Below, piece after piece: positions 57,286 to 64,000 of a stretch of DNA of 64,000 bases. The position numbers and the translations under genes were made by a program. The notes beneath the pieces were generated by a model. That model was given only the letters and a program-made list of their open reading frames with translations, searched no databases and had not been told where the DNA came from. Every line of letters starts with the position of its first letter. The stretch's first letter is position 1. Source of the DNA: Actinophytocola gossypii (lineage in GTDB: Bacteria > Actinomycetota > Actinomycetes > Mycobacteriales > Pseudonocardiaceae); the NCBI RefSeq assembly GCF_025165815.1, contig NZ_JAFFZE010000024.1, forward strand, positions 62,001 to 126,000, given 5' to 3'.

Positions 57286-60200
57286 GTGACCTGATCAGCC
57301 CCCGGATGCTGGCGGCCGAGCTGGGCCTGCCGGCACCGACCGACGAGCAGGTCGCGGTGATCGCCGCGCCCGCCGAGCCGGCGCTGGTGGTCGCCGGTGC
57401 GGGAGCCGGGAAGACCGAGACGATGGCCGCGCGGGTGGTCTGGCTGGTGGCCAACGGTCTGGTCACCCCCGACCGCGTGCTCGGGCTGACGTTCACCCGC
57501 AAGGCCGCCCGCCAGCTCGCCGACCGGGTCCGCGCGCGGTTGCGGCGCCTGGCCGGGTCGGGGCTGCTCGCCCGGCTCGACCCCGGCGGCGACCGGCTCG
57601 CGTCGCTGCACGCCGGGGAACCCACCGTGCTCACCTACCACGCCTACGCCGGCCGCCTGGTCGCCGAGCACGGGCTGCGGCTGCCGGTCGAGCCGGGCGC
57701 GCGCCTGCTCACCGAGACCGCGTGCTGGCAGCTCGCGCACCGCGTCGTGTCCACCTGGACCCAGGACCTGGAGACCGACCGCGTCCCGGTGACCGTCACC
57801 CGCTACCTGCTCGAACTCGCCGGGGAACTGGCCGAGCACCTGGTCGACGAGGACGCCCTCGTCCGGTACTCCGAACAGGTCCGCGCCGCCATCGAGAACG
57901 CCCCACGCGCCCCCCGCCAGCGCGCCGAGCTGTCCCAGGACCTCCGCGAGGTCGTCGCCACCCAGCGGTTCCGGGTCGCGCTGCTACCCCTCGTGCACGC
58001 CTACGCCGAACGCAAGCGGCGCGAGGGCGCCCTCGACTTCGCCGAGCAGATGGCCCTGGCCGCCCAGCTCGCCGCCGGGCACCCCGAGGTCGTCCGGGGC
58101 GAGCGCGAACGCTGGGGCGCCGCGCTGCTCGACGAGTACCAGGACACCGGGCACGCCCAGCGGATCCTGCTGCGTTCGCTGTTCGGCGGCCCCGACGGCG
58201 AGCCGCTGCCGGTCACCTCGGTCGGCGACCCGGTGCAGGCCATCTACGGCTGGCGCGGCGCCAGCGCGGCCAACCTGCCGCGGTTCGCCACCGACTTCCC
58301 CAAGCGCGGCGGGCAACCCGCGACCCGGTACGGCCTGCTCACCAGCTTCCGCAACCCGCCGGAGGTGCTCGCGCTGGCCAACGCGGTGTCCGCGCCGCTG
58401 CGCGCGGCCGGCATCGAGGTCGACGAGCTGCGTGCCCCCGACTTCGCCGAGTCCGCCGACGTGCGGTGCGCGCTGCTGCCCGACGCCGGCACCGAGGTCG
58501 ACTGGGTCGCCGACCGGATCGCCGAGCGCTGGCGCGCCTCGGTGGCCGAACACGGCAAACCGCCGACCGCGGCCGTGCTCGTACGGCGTCGCGCCGACAT
58601 GACCGACCTGGCCGCCGCGCTGCGCGAGCGCGGGCTGCCGGTCGAGGTCGTCGGCATCGGCGGGCTGCTCGACGAGCCCGAGGTGCGCGACCTGGTCTCG
58701 GCGCTGCGCGTGCTGATCGACCCGCTCGCCGGCACCGCGGCCGCTCGGGTGATCACCGGCGCCCGCTGGCGGCTCGGTGCCGCCGACCTGGCCGCGCTGT
58801 GGCGGCGCGCCGCCGAGCTGGGTCAGGCGTTCCGGGCCACCGAGGGCGTCGGCGCGCTGGTCGACACCGTGCCGGGCGAGGGCGCCGAGCAGGCCGGGCT
58901 GGTCGACGCGATCGACGACCCGGGCGACGCGGCCGCGTACTCGCCCGAGGGCTACCGGCGGATCCGCGCGCTCGGCGCCGAGCTGAGCGGGCTGCGCCGA
59001 CGGCTCGACCAGCCGCTGCCGGAGCTGGTGGCCGAGGTGGAGCGGGTGATGCTGCTCGACGTCGAGGCCAAGGCGCGGCCGGGCGGCGCGGGCCGCGCGC
59101 ACCTGAACAAGTTCGCCGACGTGGTGTCCGACTACGCCCAGACCAGCCCGTCGGCGAGCCTGCCCGCGCTGCTGGACTACCTCGCCGCCGCCGAGGCCGC
59201 CGAGGACGGGCTCGAGCCGGGCGAGGTGGAGGTCGCCGAGGACCGCGTGCAGATCCTCACCGTGCACTCCGCGAAGGGGCTGGAGTGGGAGATCGTCGCG
59301 GTGCCGCACCTGGTCACCGACGTGTTCCCCAGCCGGCGGCGGACCTCGTCGTGGCTGCGCACGGTCACCCAGCTGCCCGCGCCGCTGCGCGGGGACGCCG
59401 CCGACCTGCCGTCGCTCAACCTCGACGGGTGCGGGAACCGCAAGGAGGTCGAGCAGGAGCTGACCAGGCACGCGGAGGCGTTCGCCGAGCGGGACCTGAC
59501 CGAGGAACGCCGGCTGTGCTACGTCGCGCTGACCCGGTCCGAGCGCACGCTGCTCGTCTCCGCGCACTGGTGGGGCCGCACCGGCGCGAAACCCAAGGGG
59601 CCTTCGGACTTCTTCACCGAGGTCGCCGATCTCGTGTCCACGATGGATCCCGCGGTGGCCACGGTGGATTACCTGGCCCCGCCGCCGGAGGAGGACGAGG
59701 AGAACCCGCTCGCGAACGCCGACCGCACCGCGACCTGGCCGTCCGACCCGCTCGCGCTCGGCCGGGCCGACGTGCGCGCGGGCGCCTCGCTGGTCCGCGC
59801 GGAGCTGGCCGACCTGCGCGCCGGCACCACCCAGCTGTCCATGCTGGAGGAGGACCCGGAGGGCTGGGAAGCCGACACCGACGTGCTGCTCGCCGAACGC
59901 GCCCAGGCCGCGGGCGCGCAGGAACAGGTGACGCTGCCGGCGTCGATGTCGGTGGTCCAGCTGGTGCAGCTCGCCGCCGATCCGGTCGCGCTGGCCCGCC
60001 GGCTGCGCCGCCCGCTGCCGTTCCCGCCGAACCCGACCGCCCGCCGGGGCACCGCGTTCCACGCCTGGCTGGAGAAGCGGTTCGGCTCCCGCGCGCTGCT
60101 CGACCTCGACGAGCTCCCCGGCTCGGCCGACCAGGACGCGGCGCCCGATTCCGACCTGGACGCGCTGAAGGAGGCGTTCCTGGCGAGTTCCTGGGCCGAC

Positions 60201-60530
60201 CGGGTGCCGCACGAGGTGGAGGTCTCGTTCACCTGCGACATCGCCGGGATCTCGCTGCGTGGCCGGATGGACGCCGTGTTCGCCGACCCGGACGGCGGCT
60301 GGACCGTGGTCGACTGGAAGACCGGCGCCCTGCCGCCGGACGAGAACCTGCGCCCGCTGACCGTGCAGCTGGCCGCGTACCGCCTGGCCTGGGCGAGCCT
60401 GTCCGGCACCCCGGTGGATCGGGTGCGCGCGGCGTTCCACTACGTGCGGCTGGACCACACGCTCCGCCCCGCGGACCTGCTCACCGCGGACGGCATCCGC
60501 GACCTCCTGCGCGCCGTCCCCTCGTCGTGA
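57282..60530 (+). CDS. adnB: AdnB-type ATP-dependent helicase/nuclease subunit
   Basis: AdnB is the partner of AdnA and, in mycobacteria, its main translocating motor. GTG 57282 (VSDLISPRMLAAELG) gives 1082 residues. It has an intact UvrD-type core: VVAGAGAGKTETM (Walker A, about 37-44), LLDEYQDTGHAQR (Walker B, about 280), GDPVQAIYGWRGA, HSAKGLEWE and YVALTRSERTLL. The C-terminal nuclease domain has GRMDAVFADPDGG and VVDWKTGALP (about residue 1008), without the iron-sulphur cysteines of AdnA. The following gene is convergent. Confidence 0.95.
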   Translation: MSDLISPRMLAAELGLPAPTDEQVAVIAAPAEPALVVAGAGAGKTETMAARVVWLVANGLVTPDRVLGLTFTRKAARQLADRVRARLRRLAGSGLLARLDPGGDRLASLHAGEPTVLTYHAYAGRLVAEHGLRLPVEPGARLLTETACWQLAHRVVSTWTQDLETDRVPVTVTRYLLELAGELAEHLVDEDALVRYSEQVRAAIENAPRAPRQRAELSQDLREVVATQRFRVALLPLVHAYAERKRREGALDFAEQMALAAQLAAGHPEVVRGERERWGAALLDEYQDTGHAQRILLRSLFGGPDGEPLPVTSVGDPVQAIYGWRGASAANLPRFATDFPKRGGQPATRYGLLTSFRNPPEVLALANAVSAPLRAAGIEVDELRAPDFAESADVRCALLPDAGTEVDWVADRIAERWRASVAEHGKPPTAAVLVRRRADMTDLAAALRERGLPVEVVGIGGLLDEPEVRDLVSALRVLIDPLAGTAAARVITGARWRLGAADLAALWRRAAELGQAFRATEGVGALVDTVPGEGAEQAGLVDAIDDPGDAAAYSPEGYRRIRALGAELSGLRRRLDQPLPELVAEVERVMLLDVEAKARPGGAGRAHLNKFADVVSDYAQTSPSASLPALLDYLAAAEAAEDGLEPGEVEVAEDRVQILTVHSAKGLEWEIVAVPHLVTDVFPSRRRTSSWLRTVTQLPAPLRGDAADLPSLNLDGCGNRKEVEQELTRHAEAFAERDLTEERRLCYVALTRSERTLLVSAHWWGRTGAKPKGPSDFFTEVADLVSTMDPAVATVDYLAPPPEEDEENPLANADRTATWPSDPLALGRADVRAGASLVRAELADLRAGTTQLSMLEEDPEGWEADTDVLLAERAQAAGAQEQVTLPASMSVVQLVQLAADPVALARRLRRPLPFPPNPTARRGTAFHAWLEKRFGSRALLDLDELPGSADQDAAPDSDLDALKEAFLASSWADRVPHEVEVSFTCDIAGISLRGRMDAVFADPDGGWTVVDWKTGALPPDENLRPLTVQLAAYRLAWASLSGTPVDRVRAAFHYVRLDHTLRPADLLTADGIRDLLRAVPSS

Positions 60531-60534
60531 CCCG

Positions 60535-61284
60535 TCAGCCCGCCGACGTGCCACCTGGCGGGATCGAGTCGACGACCACCGGGAGCGACACCGCAGTGAA
60601 GGACGTGACCGTGCCGGCCGGAACCTGGGCCTCGTCCTCGGCGACGTGCCGTTCACCGAGGTAGTGGCCGGTGTCCGGGTCCGCGAACACCTCCCGCCGC
60701 CGGCCGGCGCGGCTCAGGCCGTAGGCGGTGCCCTCCCGGCCGTCCAGGTTCGGCACCCGCTCGACGACCTCCACGCCCGGCACCTCGGCGAGCACCCGGT
60801 ACAGCGCGGTCCGCAGCTCCGCGGGCACCAGCCCGGACTGCAGCGCGTCGGCGACGTACTCCAGCATCCGCAGGTCCGGGTCCCCGCGCTTGCCCTCGGT
60901 GTCCCGGCGCAGCCGGTCGAGCAGCGCGCCCGGGTCGCGCGGCAGCGCCGCCAGGAACCCGGTGCTCGGCCGCTGCCACGTGCCGTCCGGGAAGTCGCCG
61001 CACGGCACGCGCAGCTCCATGGTGTCCGGCTTCGGCAGCTCGAGCCCCGCCTCCCGGGCCTTCTCGTCGTCGCCGACCACCCACTGGTACTCGCCGGTGG
61101 TGTGGTTGCGCTGGGTGCACTCCTGTTCGGGCGGTGCCGGCACCCACCGCTCGACCACCGTCTCTTGCAGGTACGTCAGCCCCATGTCGGTGAGGGTGCC
61201 GTCGGCGCGGCTGAGGCGCTGGTGCGAGGAGAGGTGCCAGCCGCGGGTGCGGATGTAGTGGTACTGGCCGTAGTCGTCGGTCAT
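60535..61284 (-). CDS. CU044_5270-type protein lacking the usual N-terminal anchor
   Basis: ATG 61284 gives 249 residues (MTDDYGQYHYIRTRGWHLSS...). The C-terminal part matches the CU044_5270 family often encoded beside ECF sigma factors: LPRDPGALLDRLRR, LVPAELRTALYRVLAEVPG, LDGREGTAYGL and EVFADPDTGHYLGER. These proteins normally begin with a cytoplasmic segment and a transmembrane helix; here neither is present, and upstream in-frame sequence has no hydrophobic stretch. It may be a trimmed relic or a soluble variant. No sigma factor gene is nearby. Confidence 0.75.
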   Translation of the reverse strand: MTDDYGQYHYIRTRGWHLSSHQRLSRADGTLTDMGLTYLQETVVERWVPAPPEQECTQRNHTTGEYQWVVGDDEKAREAGLELPKPDTMELRVPCGDFPDGTWQRPSTGFLAALPRDPGALLDRLRRDTEGKRGDPDLRMLEYVADALQSGLVPAELRTALYRVLAEVPGVEVVERVPNLDGREGTAYGLSRAGRRREVFADPDTGHYLGERHVAEDEAQVPAGTVTSFTAVSLPVVVDSIPPGGTSAG

Positions 61285-61338
61285 GCCGACATTGTCGGTC
61301 CTCGGCCGGTCGGAGCGGCGGCGCGCACCGGGGCTGGT

Positions 61339-61344
61339 TACGCT
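61339..61344 (+). promoter_or_regulatory. -10 element for leaderless potassium channel gene
   Basis: TACGCT ends seven bases before GTG 61352. It supports that start over an in-frame start at 61283 and fits a leaderless mRNA. Confidence 0.5.
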
Positions 61345-61351
61345 TCCGCGC

Positions 61352-62461
61352 GTGACCAGCCCAGAGGAGCCGGCACGGCGTCTGCCGAGGAAGCTGCGGG
61401 CGCGCCTGGCCGCCGAGAAGCTCACGGATCGGCCCGACCACTCGCTGGTCGGCGTCATCCGGATGCCGGAGAGCTCGGTCAGCCCGATCGCCTCGATCGT
61501 GCGGCGGATCGTGTGGGCGTTCCTGGCGCTGATGGCCGCCGTGTTCCTGGTCTACATCGACCGCGACGGGTACCGCGACAGCAACGGCGACGGGCTCTCG
61601 CTGCTGGACTGCTTCTACTACGCCACGGTGTCGCTGTCGACCACCGGGTACGGCGACATCACCCCGGTGAGCGAGACCGCGCGGCTGGTCAACATCCTGG
61701 TGATCACCCCGCTGCGGGTGCTGTTCCTGATCGTGCTGGTCGGTACCACCCTGGCGGTGCTCACCGAGCGGTCGCGCCAGGCGTTCAAGCTGCAACGTTG
61801 GAGGTCGAAGGTGCGCGATCACGTGGTGGTCGTCGGGTACGGCACCAAGGGGCGGTCGGCGGTGAGCTCGGTGCTGTCCGACGGCGTCGACCCCGAGCGC
61901 ATCGTCGTGGTGGACACCGACCAGGCGATGCTGGACGCGGCGTCCGCGCTCGGGCTGGTGACCGTGCACGGCTCGGGCACCCGGTCGGACGTGCTGCGGG
62001 TCGCCGGGGTGCCGAGGGCGCGGGCGGTCGTGGTGGCCGCGAACCGGGACGACTCGGCCGTGCTGGTCACGCTGACCGCGCGGGAGCTGGCGCCGAAGGC
62101 GCAGATCGTGTCGGCCGTGCGGGAGGCGGAGAACGTGCACCTGCTGCGCCAGTCCGGCGCGAACTCGGTGGTGGTGTCCAGCGAGACGGCCGGCCGGCTG
62201 CTCGGCATGGCCACGCACACGCCGTCGGTCGTGGACATGGTCGAGGACCTGATCACCCCCGAGTCGGGGGTCGCGATCGCGGAGCGTGACGTCGATCCGT
62301 CGGAGGTCGGTGGGTCGCCCCGGCACCTGTCCGACATCGTGTTGGGCGTCGTTCGAGCGGGCAAACTCTATCGAGTGGACCACCCCGAGGCCGACGCGAT
62401 GGAGGCCGGGGACCGGTTGCTCTACGTACGGAAGATAACCCCAGCGAGCGGCACCGACTGA
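61352..62461 (+). CDS. Two-TM potassium channel with RCK domains
   Basis: A 369-residue channel protein starting at GTG 61352. A first helix (IVWAFLALMAAVFLVYI) is followed by the pore loop with selectivity filter TTGYGD (about residues 94-99) and a second helix (ILVITPLRVLFLIVLVGTTLAVL). The RCK-N Rossmann domain starts HVVVVGYGTKGRSAVSSVL, and an RCK-C domain follows near the end (LYRVDHPEADAMEAGDRLLYV). It matches the channel next to adnB in mycobacteria (Rv3200c, from memory). The ligand controlling gating is unknown. Confidence 0.94.
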   Translation: MTSPEEPARRLPRKLRARLAAEKLTDRPDHSLVGVIRMPESSVSPIASIVRRIVWAFLALMAAVFLVYIDRDGYRDSNGDGLSLLDCFYYATVSLSTTGYGDITPVSETARLVNILVITPLRVLFLIVLVGTTLAVLTERSRQAFKLQRWRSKVRDHVVVVGYGTKGRSAVSSVLSDGVDPERIVVVDTDQAMLDAASALGLVTVHGSGTRSDVLRVAGVPRARAVVVAANRDDSAVLVTLTARELAPKAQIVSAVREAENVHLLRQSGANSVVVSSETAGRLLGMATHTPSVVDMVEDLITPESGVAIAERDVDPSEVGGSPRHLSDIVLGVVRAGKLYRVDHPEADAMEAGDRLLYVRKITPASGTD

Positions 62462-62498
62462 GGTATACGCCCACTCGGGGATCTGCGACCATCGTCGC

Positions 62499-62963
62499 GT
62501 GCGGATCTCCCGAGTGCCGGTGCCCCTCGGGTACCTGCGCTGGCTTGCGCTGGGCATCGCGCTGTTCCTGCTGGCCATCGGGATCACGATCACCGCCAAC
62601 GCCTTCGGCCTCACCGGTTTCGCCGCCGCGTCGAGCGACCCCGGTACGAAGGTCACCGCGACCGTCTCCGCGGGCGCCCCGTGCACCGCCGACGGCGGCG
62701 CCAACGAACGGGTCACCTTCACCATCGACGGCCGGGAACGCGAGGCCCGCTTCAACGGCTGCGGCCACGCCGAGGGCGAACAGGTCGACATCACCGTCCC
62801 CGCCGACCCCCCGCCCAACCTCGTCGTCTACGCCGCCCAGGCCGCCACCGGCGACGGCACGGCGGGCGAAGGCCTCGGCTCCGTCCTCCTCGTCGCCGCC
62901 TCCACCGCGGGCGCCGCCTACACCTACCTTCTCCGCCGCCCCCCACGAACCCCCCAACCCTGA
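62499..62963 (+). CDS. Small membrane protein, unknown function
   Basis: GTG 62499 gives 154 residues. A transmembrane helix near the N-terminus (LRWLALGIALFLLAIGITI) is followed by a presumed extracytoplasmic loop with two cysteines (GAPCTADG and FNGCGH) and a second helix (GLGSVLLVAASTAGAAYTYLL). The two cysteines may form a disulphide. A GACCAT hexamer lies six bases before the start. No family recognised. Confidence 0.7.
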   Translation: MRISRVPVPLGYLRWLALGIALFLLAIGITITANAFGLTGFAAASSDPGTKVTATVSAGAPCTADGGANERVTFTIDGREREARFNGCGHAEGEQVDITVPADPPPNLVVYAAQAATGDGTAGEGLGSVLLVAASTAGAAYTYLLRRPPRTPQP

Positions 62964-62972
62964 TTCCCCCCC

Positions 62973-63040
62973 GCGAGTCGTACGTTCCCGTCCCGCGAGT
63001 CGTACGTTCCCGTCGCGCGAGTCGTACGTTCCCGTCGCGG
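62973..63040 (+). repeat. Three tandem copies of the dispersed 22-bp-period repeat
   Basis: GCGAGTCGTACGTTCCCGTC occurs at 62973, 62995 and 63017, exactly 22 bases apart. The core is identical to the copy at 40479 and to the reverse complement of the array at 26284-26512. It occupies the gap between the small membrane protein and the M16 peptidase gene. Confidence 0.9.
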
Positions 63041-63076
63041 CCGTGGCGCCGCCGACCGGGCGCCGGTGCTGCCACG

Positions 63077-63082
63077 TAGGCT
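63077..63082 (+). promoter_or_regulatory. -10 element for leaderless M16 peptidase gene
   Basis: TAGGCT lies six bases before the ATG at 63089, with no Shine-Dalgarno sequence. This again fits a leaderless transcript. Confidence 0.5.
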
Positions 63083-63088
63083 GCGGAC

Positions 63089-64000
63089 ATGCCAGCAACC
63101 GAGCTGAACAGGTTCACGCTGCCCAACGGCCTACGGGTGGTGCTCGCGCCCGATCCGACCGCGCCCGTGGTCGGCGTGAGCGTGCACTACGACGTCGGGT
63201 TCCGCTCCGAACCGGAGGGGCGCACCGGCTTCGCGCACCTCTTCGAGCACCTGATGTTCCAGGGCAGCGAGAGCTTGGAGAAGCTGGCGCACTTCCGGCA
63301 CGTGCAGTCCTCGGGCGGCACCTTCAACGGCTCCACCCACCCGGACTACACCGACTACTTCGAGGTGCTGCCCTCGGCCGCCCTCGAGCGCGCGCTGTTC
63401 CTCGAGGCCGACCGGATGCGCGCGCCCAAGATCACCGAGGAGAACCTGCGCAACCAGGTCGACGTGGTCAAGGAGGAGATCCGGCTCAACGTGCTGAACC
63501 GGCCCTACGGCGGGTTCCCCTGGATCCTCCTGCCCCCGGTGCTCTACCGGACGTTCCCCAACGCCCACAACGGCTACGGCGACTTCACCGAGCTTGAGCA
63601 GGCCGACCTCGACGACTGCGCCCAGTTCTTCGACACCTACTACGCGCCGGCCAACGCCGTGCTCACCGTCGCCGGCGACCTCGACGTCGACGCGACCCGC
63701 GAGCTGATCGACCGGCACTTCGGCGACGTGCCGCACCGGCCCGCGCCCGACCGGCCGTCGTTCGCCGAACCGCCGCCGACCACCGAGCTGCGCGACGAGC
63801 ACCTCGACCCGCACGCCCCGCTGCCCGCGTTCGCCGCCGGCTACCGGATGCCCGACCCGATCAACGACCTCGACGGCTACCTGGCCAACCTGGTGCTGGC
63901 CGCGGTCCTCGCCGAGGGCGACGGGTCGCGCCTGCAGCAGCGCCTGCTGCACCGCGAGCCGGTGGTCACCGACGTCGGCGCCGCCTGCGGCCTGTTCGGC
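63089..64000 (+). CDS. M16-family zinc metallopeptidase, 3'-truncated by the window edge
   Basis: The first 304 residues of an M16 (pitrilysin/processing-peptidase-like) protein. The inverted zinc motif HxxEH is in HLFEHLMFQGSE (around residue 50), and the distal glutamate is likely in VVKEEIRLNV. The N-terminal M16 domain is followed by VDATRELIDRHFGDVP, which starts the M16_C-type domain. No signal peptide is visible, so it may be cytoplasmic or membrane-associated. Some relatives act in pairs with an inactive partner; the downstream sequence would show this. Confidence 0.92.
   Translation, partial: MPATELNRFTLPNGLRVVLAPDPTAPVVGVSVHYDVGFRSEPEGRTGFAHLFEHLMFQGSESLEKLAHFRHVQSSGGTFNGSTHPDYTDYFEVLPSAALERALFLEADRMRAPKITEENLRNQVDVVKEEIRLNVLNRPYGGFPWILLPPVLYRTFPNAHNGYGDFTELEQADLDDCAQFFDTYYAPANAVLTVAGDLDVDATRELIDRHFGDVPHRPAPDRPSFAEPPPTTELRDEHLDPHAPLPAFAAGYRMPDPINDLDGYLANLVLAAVLAEGDGSRLQQRLLHREPVVTDVGAACGLFG

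Noticed and set aside
1-64000. tRNA genes, rRNA genes and insertion sequences
   Set aside because: I looked for cloverleaf-like arms, rRNA signatures and transposase motifs and saw none that I could support.

Overview
The window is about 64 kb of very GC-rich, densely packed DNA from an actinomycete. The gene content fits the order Pseudonocardiales (a Saccharothrix/Actinosynnema/Lentzea-like organism). Supporting signs are the S10-spc-alpha ribosomal layout, an XRE/DUF397 pair, type VII secretion genes beside truA, an AdnAB nuclease-helicase, GlnR-type boxes and many GTG starts. The genus is inference; no 16S rRNA or other species marker is present.

Region by region: 1-8.1 kb is the end of the S10/spc ribosomal run (rpsQ fragment to rplO), a strong terminator, a lineage-type membrane protein, then secY-adk-map. 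An XRE regulator with a DUF397 partner (8.2-9.3 kb) separates this from infA-rpmJ-rpsM-rpsK-rpsD-rpoA-rplQ-truA (9.4-14.3 kb). A 59-codon open frame between rpsM and rpsK has coding-like base composition and looks like an undescribed small gene. From 14.3 to 22.6 kb come a membrane protein, a secreted subtilase and a partial type VII secretion island (eccE, eccB, two small-substrate-like proteins) at the position where mycobacteria, as I recall, carry ESX-4. From 22.6 to 32.7 kb are housekeeping and hypothetical genes (VOC protein, corA with a tiny membrane protein, MaoC, DUF2332, NUDIX, PH-domain protein, PHP phosphoesterase, MarC, RecB-like nuclease, hydrolase), interrupted by an array of a 22-bp repeat.

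From 32.7 to 42.7 kb, and again from 54.1 to 62.5 kb, gene order matches from memory the M. tuberculosis Rv3212-Rv3200c block: PQQ-like protein, rhlE, MiaE-like protein, DUF3107, TetR, DUF3152, moeZ, APH-like protein, adnA, adnB, K+ channel. Lying inside this block (43.3-53.8 kb) is a complete assimilatory nitrate/nitrite module: nitrate reductase, its flavoprotein, a NarK transporter, nirB, nirD and two siroheme-pathway genes. Both promoter regions of the module contain GlnR-like boxes, so it probably forms one nitrogen-controlled unit that imports nitrate, reduces it through nitrite to ammonium, and makes siroheme for NirB.

The window ends inside an M16 metallopeptidase gene. Two patterns recur across the window. 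Many genes have a TANNNT-like -10 element 6-8 nt before the start codon (leaderless transcription), and stop/start overlaps (GTGA, ATGA, TGATG) couple most operon genes. The same 22-bp-period intergenic repeat appears at three places, next to a poly-G tract in one of them.
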